Shown here one piece after another: positions 1 through 8,436 of a stretch of DNA of 36,588 bases. Source of the DNA: JAXHUA01 sp034189695 (GTDB lineage: Bacteria > Chloroflexota > Dehalococcoidia > E44-bin15); the NCBI GenBank assembly GCA_034189695.1, contig JAXHUA010000151.1, forward strand, positions 1-36,588. Reading direction: 5' to 3'. Every line of letters starts with the position of its first letter. Position 1 is the first letter of the stretch. The notes under the pieces are model-generated. The model saw only the letters and a program-made list of their open reading frames with translations, made no database searches and was not told the origin of the DNA. A program made the position numbers and the translations under genes.

Positions 1-308
1 CCGTCAACTGGAAACACTATGGGCCATGGCTGAGCATGCCCAAGGAAAGGAGGCTTCGGTAACCTCATTTATGAGGCAACCAACCACCGTTCGGTAACAC
101 TTTCTATTGACGCAACACGGACGATATGAGGGGCGAAAGCACTCATCAAGCTGTCGTGGCCGGGAGACTTGGTCTCGGCATGAACCGGGTGGTCGCGGGT
201 AGGAGCGGAACCCGGGTTGGGGTGGTGCGTGGCAGGCTGTTCAGGGCCCCTTTGCTGTCGGGGGGAGTGCGGTGGACGGCGTCCGACCCCGGGCGGAGGG
301 GTGGTGAC
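1..308. other. Intergenic stretch, no gene supported
   Basis: No reading frame here has a convincing start, ribosome binding site and protein-like composition. Two small structures are visible. The 9-mer TTCGGTAAC occurs at 55-63 and again at 90-98, and between them lies a perfect 6-bp inverted repeat, CCTCAT at 63-68 and ATGAGG at 71-76. These could be a regulator site for a gene left of the window, but nothing ties them to one. No clear terminator for the minus-strand gene ending at 309 is seen. Confidence 0.4.
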
Positions 309-2813
309 CTACTGTGTCTGGACCTTCTGCGATAGGGATACCTCGGTGATGCTGATGAAAGTGTCGGTGAGCTTCGGGTCGAGCTGTGTTCCGGCAACCC
401 GTCGCAGTTCCTCAATCGCCTGTTTGGGCGACATCGCCTTTCGGTAGGGGCGGACCGAGGTCATGGCGGCATACGCGTCAGCTATGGCCATGACGCGTGC
501 GTCGAGAGGGATACTCTCGCCCCTCAGGCCCGATGGATAGCCGGTGCCGTCCCAGCGCTCGTGGTGGTGTTGAATGCCGGGGACACACCCGGCGAGGTCG
601 GGAACGTGCCTTATTATCTGTGCCCCCATCTGGGGATGCGTTCGCAGCAGCTTCCATTCCTCCGGGGTAAGCGGGTCCACTTTGTTCAGCGTCTCGTCCG
701 GGATTCCGATCTTACCCACATCGTGCAGCATAGCTGCGGCCCGGATAGTCGCCACCTTAGGTGGAGGCAACTCCAGGGCCTCGGCGAGGGCCACCGCGTT
801 CTGGGCCACCTTCTTGGAATGGCCGTAGGTATAGTGGTCCTTGGCGTCGACGGCGGCTGCGAGCGCGTACACCATCCCGAGTATCTCCTGATTGGCCTCG
901 GTCTTCACTGTCGGGACCTCGGTGAGCACCACCTCCGTCGACAGGCATGTCCGGTTCCTTCCCATGGCCTTGGCGAGGTACATGGCTGCGTCGGCGCAGG
1001 CTACCAGTTCCTCCTTGGTCACGCCGTCGGTGGGCCATGATGCTACACCGAGACTGGCAGTCAACGGCACCTGCTTGGTGTACATCTCCACCTCTATCGC
1101 CTTGCGGATTCGCTCGGCCACGGTATGGGCGTCGTCCAGGCGTGTCTCGGGCAGAATGATGGTGAACTCCTCCCCACCGTAGCGGCATGGTATGTCTATG
1201 CCTCTCACAGTGCGCTTCACCGTGTGGCCTATCTGTCTCAGCACCTCATCTCCGGCCACATGGCCGTAGATGTCGTTGTAAGGCTTGAACAGGTCGAGGT
1301 CCATCATAATCAATGACACGGTCGTGCCGAAGCGGGAGCTTCGCGATATCTCCTCCTCGAGACGCTCGTGGAAGTAGCGATGGTTGAACAGCCCGGTGAG
1401 CCCGTCGGTGTGTGCTCTCATGATGGCATCCGCATAGAGCTGGGCGTTCTCTATTACGATCCCGGCCTCGTTTGACATCGTTATGAGCAGGCTGATGTCT
1501 TCGGTGTAGTAGGGAGCCGCCGATGTCTTCCCGGTCAAGGCCAGGACGCCGACCAACCGTCCTCTGCTTCGTATGGGCAGCAGCAACTCGAGTTCCGTCG
1601 TCGACAGGTGGTCCCTCTCGTCTTTCCACAGGCCCTTCAGCTCGGGGATGCTATGAACTGAGTCGACATTCAGTGGTCTTCCCTCTTTGGCCATCCATGT
1701 CAATATGGGGTTGTCCTTCCTGAAGCAGGGCTTGGGAATGGGCTGCCCGCCATCGCCGCGACAGTCGAACTTGGTGTCGAAGTCGCCCGTCTCCCCATCA
1801 GGGAGGAGCAGGTTTGTCTGCCTCGTGTGGAACGCCTTGGTGATTGACTCGAGCATCGCCTGGGCCAGTTCGTCCAGGTTGAGGATGTTGCTCATCGTGT
1901 TGCTGTAGGTCAGCAGGAACTGGCGGTAGTCGTAGGTCTTGCCAAAGAAGCGCCGGTCGACCAGTTCTTGCGTCCTTCTGGTTACCGGCCGGTAGGCCAC
2001 GGTGACGACGAGTAAGGTGAGGGCCGTAGCCAGAACGACGCTGTAGATCGGCAGGGTGGGCAACAAGGCGCTCAACAGAAACGAGAAGCCGACGAAGATG
2101 CCGACGACCACTCCGCTGAGGATGAAATAGGCCAACCCGCGGCGCGTGACGAGACGGATGTCCAGCAGCTGGTACTTCTGGATGGCGTAGGTGATGAGCA
2201 CTGCGTTGATTATGTTGCCGAAGTTGGCCAGCGGGTACTTGGACAATACCGGCGCGAAGTTGGTGAGGAAGAATAATAGCATGAAGGCGAAGCCCATCAC
2301 GACGTAGGCGATTCTGCTCTTCGCCAGCGGGTCTTTCAAACGCCTGTGCTGGAGCACGAGCGAGAGTATGCCCGAGCCCATCAGCCCAATGAAGACAGCG
2401 GCGACAGGGTAGGCCCAGTAGCTCAATGTGACATGAAGCACCCCGTGCTCAATGTAGCCGCTCTCCACCACGTGACCGGTGAACACCAGGGGGATGGACA
2501 GAACCACGAGGGCATATCCCAGCTTCACCGCCGGGCTGCTGGGCTTGTTCATGAAAGCACGGGTGAAATGGTAGTACGTGGCGGCGAAAACGAACAGTAT
2601 GATGGCGGTCAACTGGTACAGCAGGTAGGTATACCGGGGGACGAGGCCGGAGTAGAGAAGAAGGGAGATGAGTCCCCAGATCGCCAGGATCATCAGGAAC
2701 AACGCAAATATCTTCTGCACCCTCTGCAGTCGCTGGCGGAGCACGAACACCAGCAGGCTGCAATAGGCAAAGAAGCTCACCGCCGGCACTATGATCGATA
2801 CGGATTCACTCAT
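309..2813 (-). CDS. Membrane GAF-GGDEF-HD-GYP cyclic-di-GMP signalling protein
   Basis: This 834-residue protein probably both makes and breaks down cyclic di-GMP at the inner face of the membrane. Residues 1-275 hold about seven or eight hydrophobic helices, like the 7TM sensor part of some histidine kinases. A GAF-like domain follows (about 295-460), then a GGDEF domain (465-625) with the active-site motif GGEEF at 546-550, and an HD-GYP domain (640-820) with HD at 697-698, the following GKIGIPDETLNK segment and GYP at 758-760. All key catalytic residues are intact in both enzyme domains, so either activity is possible; which dominates cannot be told. The ATG at 2813 has only a weak GAGGC ribosome site, but the strong tandem promoters just upstream support this start. 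It stands alone, with a terminator separating it from the gene behind it. Confidence 0.93.
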   Translation of the reverse strand: MSESVSIIVPAVSFFAYCSLLVFVLRQRLQRVQKIFALFLMILAIWGLISLLLYSGLVPRYTYLLYQLTAIILFVFAATYYHFTRAFMNKPSSPAVKLGYALVVLSIPLVFTGHVVESGYIEHGVLHVTLSYWAYPVAAVFIGLMGSGILSLVLQHRRLKDPLAKSRIAYVVMGFAFMLLFFLTNFAPVLSKYPLANFGNIINAVLITYAIQKYQLLDIRLVTRRGLAYFILSGVVVGIFVGFSFLLSALLPTLPIYSVVLATALTLLVVTVAYRPVTRRTQELVDRRFFGKTYDYRQFLLTYSNTMSNILNLDELAQAMLESITKAFHTRQTNLLLPDGETGDFDTKFDCRGDGGQPIPKPCFRKDNPILTWMAKEGRPLNVDSVHSIPELKGLWKDERDHLSTTELELLLPIRSRGRLVGVLALTGKTSAAPYYTEDISLLITMSNEAGIVIENAQLYADAIMRAHTDGLTGLFNHRYFHERLEEEISRSSRFGTTVSLIMMDLDLFKPYNDIYGHVAGDEVLRQIGHTVKRTVRGIDIPCRYGGEEFTIILPETRLDDAHTVAERIRKAIEVEMYTKQVPLTASLGVASWPTDGVTKEELVACADAAMYLAKAMGRNRTCLSTEVVLTEVPTVKTEANQEILGMVYALAAAVDAKDHYTYGHSKKVAQNAVALAEALELPPPKVATIRAAAMLHDVGKIGIPDETLNKVDPLTPEEWKLLRTHPQMGAQIIRHVPDLAGCVPGIQHHHERWDGTGYPSGLRGESIPLDARVMAIADAYAAMTSVRPYRKAMSPKQAIEELRRVAGTQLDPKLTDTFISITEVSLSQKVQTQ

Positions 2814-2856
2814 ATCGTTTGATGCCTCGTGGGCGTGTCATACTGCTACAGATTGA

Positions 2857-2885
2857 ATTATGCATATAACACTACAAATTGTCAA
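2857..2885 (-). promoter_or_regulatory. Promoter P1 of the GGDEF/HD-GYP gene
   Basis: Reading the minus strand, TTGACA (2885-2880) is followed by exactly 17 bp and CATAAT (2862-2857). The predicted transcript starts near 2850 and leaves a leader of about 37 nt. It is the start-proximal copy of a 49-bp duplicated promoter block. Confidence 0.72.
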
Positions 2886-2956
2886 TAGTTTACCATGAGT
2901 ATCCAAGTATGCATATAATGGTATCGAATGTCAATAGTTCACCAATGATACCAGGC
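2859..2956. repeat. Two imperfect 49-bp tandem repeats carrying promoters
   Basis: Unit 1 begins at 2859 and unit 2 at 2908. Both share TATGCATATAA at their left end, TGTCAATAGTT 21 bp further on, and ACCA after that, all at a constant 49-bp offset. The intervening bases differ. The shared blocks are the -10 and -35 elements of minus-strand promoters, so conservation follows promoter function. The block is AT-rich against GC-rich surroundings. Confidence 0.7.
2906..2934 (-). promoter_or_regulatory. Promoter P2 of the GGDEF/HD-GYP gene
   Basis: Minus strand TTGACA (2934-2929), 17-bp spacer, CATACT (2911-2906). It sits exactly 49 bp upstream of P1 and has the same -35 element and flanks, so it looks like a duplicated copy with a slightly weaker -10. 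Confidence 0.62.
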
Positions 2957-2977
2957 CAAGGGCCTCGGCATGAATAG

Positions 2978-3010
2978 AAAGGGGCGGTGCCCTACGGCAC
3001 CGCCCCTTTT
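2978..3010 (-). terminator. Rho-independent terminator of the GH3-like gene
   Basis: A perfect 11-bp GC-rich stem (GGGGCGGTGCC at 2981-2991 with its complement at 2996-3006) has a CTAC loop and A/T runs on both sides. It lies 25 bp past the stop codon of the minus-strand GH3-like gene. On that strand it is followed by TTTCTATT; on the plus strand by TTTT, so it may work both ways. Confidence 0.85.
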
Positions 3011-3034
3011 CACTGTCGTCGTCTGGTCGTCGCT

Positions 3035-4684
3035 TCAGGCGGAACTGGCGGCGACTCTCTCGCCTTTGACCCTCCTCACTCTGGGCCTCGTGGTGCCGAG
3101 AAGGGCGTTAATGACTTCGTCTGAGGGATTCATGTGTCTCGGCTTGAGGTGGCCAAGGTCAGCACCGGCCTCCTGCTGCCTGGCGATGTACTCCTTGAAC
3201 GCTGCCTGGGGGAGGAAGGTCACCTCGAGTGGCTGCATGCCGATGGTCTCAAGCTCGGCGTAGCCTTCGTCGAGCGCTTTGAGTTGTTCGTGGACCGCCG
3301 CCGTAGCCTGCTGGGTACTGAGCGTCCCATCTTTAGGCTCGATGTACAGGTGGACAATCGGCTTGCCACCCTTCGCCTCCTTGCGTGCCACCCAGTCCTC
3401 GTAGGCCACGCCCGATTGCTCAATCGCTCGCCACAGCACCTTCTCGGTGAGAAGCGCGTGGGTGAAGTTGGCGAACTCGATCACGCCATCAGCGCGGGAG
3501 TGGAACGCCATCTGTGGTGTGTCAATGGCGAGTTTCTCGTTCCTGAGCGCGGTTATCTTGACCAGGTCGCCCAAGCGGTATCTGGTGAAAGCTCCGCCGT
3601 GGAAGTTGGTAATGACTATTTCATATACTTGTCCAGCCCTGACCTCGTCCAGCAGAACGGTGCGGGGGTTATAGTCCGGGTCCTCCCGTTCTCTCTGACG
3701 TTCCTCTTCTGGGATGAACTCGAAGAAGTTGAGCTGAGGGATGAAGGTCATTCCATCGTAGTCCCAGGTCTGCATGGCGACCAGGGACGCCTCGGCAGAG
3801 CCATAGATGTCGAGCGGTGGCTTGCCCCACATCTCCCATATTCTGTCCTTATAGATGGAGGTGTCCGTCCCGCCAGAGAGGATGCCGTTGACCGACCAGA
3901 GGTCCTTGGGCATCAGCGGCCGGTGAGCCATCTTGGCTTTCAGCATGCCTTTGGCCAGCCGCAAGAGCACCTTCGGCTTGGTCACGAGCGAGGTCAGCTT
4001 GACGCCTTCGTCCGGCTTGGCCAGCTTCTCGCCCACCGCAACCAGCACGCCAGATATGCCGAAGAGGAGGCTAACACCGCGGTCAAACGCCTGCTGGAAC
4101 CCGAGATTGATCCTCTGGTCGAAGGGCATATTCACCGCTTCCTCTTCGGATGGGAAGATGTTGAAGGTGAACTCCTTCTTGGCCCACTTCACGTAGGTGC
4201 CGGTGACGTACGGCGGTGGGGCCATGATGTAGAGCAGGTTCTCGTCTTTGCGCAGGCGGAACTCGCCCTTGTCCCGGCAGGTGCAGAACGTGGCTGCTGC
4301 GAGGATGAGGGACGACAGCTCCTCGGCCATTCTCTCAGTGAGCGGCGACCATTTGTGGTAGAACGCTGTTGACTTGCCGGAGGTGCGCTGCCAGTACACC
4401 GCCGGTTGGGGCAGCGTATCTTCCCTCTTGGTGTCGAGGAACGGCGCGTAGTCGGCGTAGGTGGTGAGGGGGACCTGTGCCCTGAACTCCTCAACGGTGC
4501 GCGGGCGTGCTCCTCGCATCACCGCTTGCCCCAACTCGCAGCTATTGAGGTACTGGATTTGCTCCAGCAGCAACCGGCGCTGAATGGACATGAAGTCCTC
4601 CATGCCCAGGTCGATGAACCCGCAGCACTTCTGCCATATCTCCTGGGTATCGCCTCTCATCCACAGTTCGCTTGCAGTGGACAT
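3035..4684 (-). CDS. GH3 auxin-responsive-promoter family acyl-adenylating enzyme
   Basis: The 549-residue protein fits the GH3 branch of the adenylate-forming (ANL) superfamily, whose plant members link amino acids to hormone acids through an acyl-AMP. Visible ANL-type motifs are the Ser/Gly/Thr phosphate loop QRTSGKSTAFYHKWSP at 99-114, IYGSAEAS at 293-300 (the ATP-binding Y-G-x-x-E motif) and YRLGDLVKI at 369-377 (the Asp that holds the ribose). No membrane segment or signal is seen. Bacterial members have no settled substrate, so the acid and the acceptor are unknown. The start has a strong GGGGGAG ribosome site 4 nt upstream. The ribbon-helix-helix gene lies 50 bp upstream on the same strand, so the two are probably co-transcribed and the regulator may control this enzyme. 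Confidence 0.85.
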   Translation of the reverse strand: MSTASELWMRGDTQEIWQKCCGFIDLGMEDFMSIQRRLLLEQIQYLNSCELGQAVMRGARPRTVEEFRAQVPLTTYADYAPFLDTKREDTLPQPAVYWQRTSGKSTAFYHKWSPLTERMAEELSSLILAAATFCTCRDKGEFRLRKDENLLYIMAPPPYVTGTYVKWAKKEFTFNIFPSEEEAVNMPFDQRINLGFQQAFDRGVSLLFGISGVLVAVGEKLAKPDEGVKLTSLVTKPKVLLRLAKGMLKAKMAHRPLMPKDLWSVNGILSGGTDTSIYKDRIWEMWGKPPLDIYGSAEASLVAMQTWDYDGMTFIPQLNFFEFIPEEERQREREDPDYNPRTVLLDEVRAGQVYEIVITNFHGGAFTRYRLGDLVKITALRNEKLAIDTPQMAFHSRADGVIEFANFTHALLTEKVLWRAIEQSGVAYEDWVARKEAKGGKPIVHLYIEPKDGTLSTQQATAAVHEQLKALDEGYAELETIGMQPLEVTFLPQAAFKEYIARQQEAGADLGHLKPRHMNPSDEVINALLGTTRPRVRRVKGERVAASSA

Positions 4685-4734
4685 GGTCTCCCCCTTTCGT
4701 TACCGGACCCGTAAGTCCATACTGACCCGGTGGG

Positions 4735-5085
4735 TCACTTCCACTTGATTCTGACTATTCTCTCATCCGCGTCAGACCCGGACTCGCTCTCCAGCCCGGC
4801 AAGGCTGCGGTCAAGCTCTTTGAGGCCCGCCGCGGCGGAGTCCGGCCCCAATTCGATGCCGACACTGACGAAGAGGTCCAGCAGGCTGCGAAAGAGGTCT
4901 CTCATGCCCTGCTGGAAGTTGCCGAACTCCTCCCGGGTGACGTAGTGCCCGTCCTCAGGCTTTCCCTTGACGAGATGGCTTTCGATAAGGAACTCGATGA
5001 ACACCGCCTGGCTCATGTCACCGCGGTTCTCATCGATCTTCCTGACCACTTCGGCTGGCATTATCAGCATTCTTCTATCGGCCAT
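4735..5085 (-). CDS. Ribbon-helix-helix-like regulator with C-terminal helical region (copy A)
   Basis: Residues 1-35 (RRMLIMPAEVVRKIDENRGD then MSQAVFIEFLIES) look like a CopG/MetJ-type ribbon-helix-helix DNA-binding unit: a short basic-hydrophobic strand followed by two helices. The rest of the 116 residues is charged and helical, with the segment FQQGMRDLFRSLLDLFVSVG probably used for oligomerisation, and it ends in IKWK. A close paralogue lies at 5297-5653 with the same layout and the same tail. The ATG is preceded by GTGAGGG. It lies upstream of the GH3-like gene with a 50-bp gap. A perfect palindrome 76 bp upstream of the start is a candidate autoregulatory operator. The ribbon-helix-helix assignment is by pattern only. 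Confidence 0.7.
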   Translation of the reverse strand: MADRRMLIMPAEVVRKIDENRGDMSQAVFIEFLIESHLVKGKPEDGHYVTREEFGNFQQGMRDLFRSLLDLFVSVGIELGPDSAAAGLKELDRSLAGLESESGSDADERIVRIKWK

Positions 5086-5160
5086 GGTCCCTCACCCTTC
5101 CTGGCAACGCGTGCTGCAACGATTGTGAGACCTTCTTCTGTGGATTGGAAGGGACAATGT

Positions 5161-5179
5161 ACTAGAACAATGTTCTAGT
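5161..5179. promoter_or_regulatory. Perfect palindrome, candidate operator of regulator copy A
   Basis: ACTAGAACA, one central A, then TGTTCTAGT: a 9-bp perfect inverted repeat upstream of the minus-strand regulator gene starting at 5085. Ribbon-helix-helix proteins often bind such symmetrical sites in front of their own genes. No clear -35/-10 pair could be placed around it, so it may overlap a weak or activated promoter. Confidence 0.5.
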
Positions 5180-5240
5180 GAGGTTTACGTTGCGGGCGGC
5201 GCGAGTGAGAGGTCGCACGCCTGCGAGAAGCATTCACAGC

Positions 5241-5274
5241 AAGAAAGAGCCCGCTCCCAAACGGGAGCGGGCTC
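5241..5274 (-). terminator. Rho-independent terminator of regulator copy B
   Basis: A perfect 12-bp stem (GAGCCCGCTCCC at 5247-5258 pairing with 5263-5274) with an AAAC loop. On the minus strand it is followed by TTTCTT. It lies 22 bp beyond the stop of the gene at 5297-5653, so copy B is terminated before copy A and the two paralogues are separate transcription units. Confidence 0.82.
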
Positions 5275-5296
5275 GACATGGGCTCCGTTGCTCAGG

Positions 5297-5653
5297 CTAT
5301 TTCCACTTGATCTTGGCCAGGCTGTCGTCTTTTCCAGACCCCAGCTGGTCCTCCAGTCCCCGCAGCTTGTGGCTCAACTCCTCAAGGCCGGCCTTGCTGG
5401 ATGGTCTGCCCATTTCCAGCCCGTAGCTGAGGAAGAAGTCAAGGAAGCTGCGAAAGAGGTCCCTCATGCCGTCTTCGAAGGCCTTGAACTCCTCCTTGGC
5501 GACGTAGCTCGTCTCCTCTCTTGTCTCCACCTCGTTGAACCGGCTGTCGATGAGGAACTCGATGAACTCCGCCGCGCTCATGTCGCCGCGGTTCTCGTCG
5601 ACCTTCCTCACAAGGTCAGCCGGGAGTATCAGCATTCGCTTGTTGTCGCTCAT
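5297..5653 (-). CDS. Ribbon-helix-helix-like regulator with C-terminal helical region (copy B)
   Basis: The 118-residue protein is a clear paralogue of the one at 4735-5085: KRMLILPADLVRKVDENRGD at the N-terminus, FIEFLIDS, then FEDGMRDLFRSFLDFFLSYG and the tail IKWK. The strand-helix-helix start suggests DNA binding, and the long helical tail suggests oligomerisation or partner binding. The frame stays open for 27 more codons upstream, but the ATG at 5653 is preferred because it matches the start of the paralogue and has AGAGG upstream. A 7-bp inverted repeat (GAAGCAC at 5683-5689, GTGCTTC at 5698-5704) lies just before the start; it does not resemble the palindrome of copy A. Target genes are unknown. 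Confidence 0.68.
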   Translation of the reverse strand: MSDNKRMLILPADLVRKVDENRGDMSAAEFIEFLIDSRFNEVETREETSYVAKEEFKAFEDGMRDLFRSFLDFFLSYGLEMGRPSSKAGLEELSHKLRGLEDQLGSGKDDSLAKIKWK

Positions 5654-5786
5654 GGCTTCGCCTCTTGGTTCGTTGTCTTGGTGAAGCACGCCATAGAGTG
5701 CTTCGGGGGTGCGGGCCGTCTCGTCAGCTAGCATTGACTATGCAGTTGGCCTTCGACGGTGGAGGTAGGGATGCGCTGCACTGGAC

Positions 5787-6050
5787 CTAGAGCCCGTTTC
5801 CTGTTCCCAGAAGGTCTAGCATGGTGTCGATGCTCTTGAGCAAGCTGACACCCTTGTCAGTCACCCTGTACGTGACTTTGGGATTCCCCACCGTCACCTT
5901 GTCGATCAGTCCTTTCTCAGTGAGAAACTGGAGATACTTCTGCAACTGGAAGTAGCTCATGTTAGCACTATACATGATCTCGGTCTTGCCGGCCTCTCCA
6001 AGACGGAGCATGTCGCCGATGACCTCAATACTTGACCGCCTCTTGTTCAT
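5787..6050 (-). CDS. Archaeal-type winged-helix transcriptional regulator
   Basis: An 87-residue protein made of one winged helix-turn-helix: RSSIEVIGDMLRLGEAGKTE (helix 1), ANMSYFQLQKYLQFLTEKGL (recognition helix) and KVTYRVTDKGVSLLKSID (wing and last helix). This layout matches the HTH_45-like family common in archaea and also found in Dehalococcoidia. There is no ligand domain. A longer frame starting at 6182 exists, but the ATG at 6050 has GGAGG 8 nt upstream and matches the family length; the extra residues look non-protein-like and run into a terminator hairpin. The gene lies 133 bp upstream of regulator copy B on the same strand. Targets are unknown. Confidence 0.8.
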   Translation of the reverse strand: MNKRRSSIEVIGDMLRLGEAGKTEIMYSANMSYFQLQKYLQFLTEKGLIDKVTVGNPKVTYRVTDKGVSLLKSIDTMLDLLGTGNGL

Positions 6051-6149
6051 TCCCGTTGCCTCCGCATGCGTCGGCTTAGTAGACGGTGCTTCTCCCCGGA
6101 CTGAACGAACAGGGACACAACTCTTCGCTGTCCCACCAAGTCTGCAAAC

Positions 6150-6179
6150 AAAGAAAACCGACCTGTCGCAGGTCGGTTT
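6150..6179 (-). terminator. Rho-independent terminator of the candidate small RNA or leader
   Basis: AAACCGACCTG (6155-6165), loop TCG, CAGGTCGGTTT (6169-6179). On the minus strand the stem runs into TTTTCTTTGTTT. No annotated minus-strand protein gene ends upstream of it, and the next start codon on this strand is about 100 nt downstream. Confidence 0.7.
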
Positions 6180-6289
6180 CACTACTAGCTCCTCAGGACT
6201 CTAGTGACCAGATACAAGCCCTGAATCGTCGCTCCCTGCCGGATGCTGCTCTATTGTCTGGTTTTTCTCGATGGGAGGCTTGTCAGCCT
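6150..6289 (-). ncRNA. Candidate small RNA with its own promoter and terminator
   Basis: A minus-strand promoter (TTGACT-N17-TATTAG) predicts a start near 6289, and 110 bp further on a perfect 11-bp hairpin with a T-rich tail predicts the end near 6150. The 140 nt between hold no coding frame with a ribosome site. The 5' end can form AGGCT-GACA-AGCCT. It is oriented away from the 16S gene and lies upstream of the winged-helix gene at 6050, so it could equally be a terminated leader (attenuator) of that gene. No known RNA family was recognised. Confidence 0.45.
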
Positions 6290-6295
6290 AGGGCA

Positions 6296-6324
6296 CTAAT
6301 ACCACAGGTGTCAGGAAAAGTCAA
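6296..6324 (-). promoter_or_regulatory. Promoter of the candidate small RNA
   Basis: Minus strand TTGACT (6324-6319), 17 bp, TATTAG (6301-6296). The -35 matches consensus in five of six bases and the -10 in four of six, with optimal spacing. Confidence 0.5.
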
Positions 6325-6716
6325 TAGTGTCCACAAGTACACAAAACATCACCAGATAGCGACGGGGCGTGGGACGCTGGAGAGAAGACGGGCGCAGACC
6401 GCCGGCGGCTCTGGACTGGACTGAAACAAAGGCCACGCTCATCCCCTTGCGGGGATACCATGCCATCGCCGGAGTGAACGGCCTCTGGCATGTGTCCTGA
6501 CGAACCAACCGGGCGTCTGCGCCTGGCTGCCACTGTAGCCGAGCCGACGCGCGATGTCAATACGTCGCACCTGTGCCGCGGCCCGCCGCCGCATGGGCGC
6601 TGGACATGGGTCGCTGTGCTAAACGGGCCTTGCTGGTTGGGGCGCTCGTCGGCGGTCACGCGATTCAGAGAGGGGAAACCCGGCCAAGGCCGCACCTTGT
6701 TGGTCGCAACAAGAGC
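6325..6716. other. Intergenic region upstream of the 16S promoter
   Basis: About 390 bp without a credible protein gene; the open frames here are Arg/Pro-rich and lack ribosome sites. Just before the 16S -35 element lies a 6-bp inverted repeat, CTTGTT (6696-6701) and AACAAG (6708-6713), which could bind a regulator of rRNA transcription. No AT-rich UP element is obvious. Confidence 0.4.
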
Positions 6717-6745
6717 TTGACAAGCTTCGGGAGGCGTGCTAGTAT
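6717..6745 (+). promoter_or_regulatory. 16S rRNA promoter
   Basis: TTGACA (6717-6722), 17-bp spacer, TAGTAT (6740-6745), with TGC directly before the -10. Transcription should begin near 6752, about 50 nt before the mature rRNA. Confidence 0.85.
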
Positions 6746-6761
6746 GAGTTTTGCTCAGAGC

Positions 6762-6787
6762 ACCTTAACAACTGGATAGTGGAAGGA
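6762..6787 (+). other. 5' half of the pre-16S processing stem, with boxA-like sequence
   Basis: A 26-nt segment that is the exact reverse complement of 8385-8410, on the far side of the 16S gene. Such flanking complements form the double-stranded stem cut by RNase III in pre-rRNA. Its start, CACCTTAACAAC, resembles the boxA antitermination element (TGCTCTTTAACAA in E. coli). Confidence 0.85.
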
Positions 6788-6800
6788 AGGTTCTTAAGTT

Positions 6801-8302
<1,502 letters not shown>

Positions 8303-8384
8303 CTAGGGAGATACACGGGGCTTAGTCCCCAATCTCCTAGGTCGGTCGGTGGCTCAGGCCACTGTTTCGGATGCCTTTTGCCTC

Positions 8385-8410
8385 TCCTTCCACTATCCAG
8401 TTGTTAAGGT
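8385..8410 (+). other. 3' half of the pre-16S processing stem
   Basis: Exact reverse complement of 6762-6787 over 26 nt. Pairing of the two loops out the whole 16S gene and should be cut by RNase III. It is followed by CTTTTTGTG, a T-run that may help end or weaken rRNA transcription. Confidence 0.85.
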
Positions 8411-8430
8411 CTTTTTGTGTGTGGTATACT
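8401..8430 (+). promoter_or_regulatory. Candidate promoter for the structured RNA/tRNA region
   Basis: TTGTTA (8401-8406), 18-bp spacer, TATACT (8425-8430). It overlaps the end of the pre-16S stem and would start a transcript near 8437 running through the structured region, the tRNA fragment, the GIY-YIG gene and tRNA-Ile. The -10 is good (five of six), the -35 fair. Confidence 0.45.
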
Positions 8431-8436
8431 CTCCTC

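Noticed and set aside
126..335. A 69-codon plus-strand open frame near the left edge
   Set aside because: No ribosome site, Arg/Gly-rich low-complexity product, and it overlaps the end of the GGDEF/HD-GYP gene.
3134..4372. A 412-codon plus-strand open frame opposite the GH3-like gene
   Set aside because: Antisense to a gene with clear motifs and terminator; composition is typical of a shadow frame.
6190..6225. A hammerhead-ribozyme-like string on the minus strand (CTGAGGAG then TGAAAC)
   Set aside because: Two core bases differ from the hammerhead consensus (CTGATGAG, CGAAAC) and no proper stem II forms between them.
6321..6695. A 124-codon minus-strand open frame upstream of 16S
   Set aside because: Arg/Pro/Ser-rich, no ribosome site, overlaps the small-RNA promoter; not protein-like.
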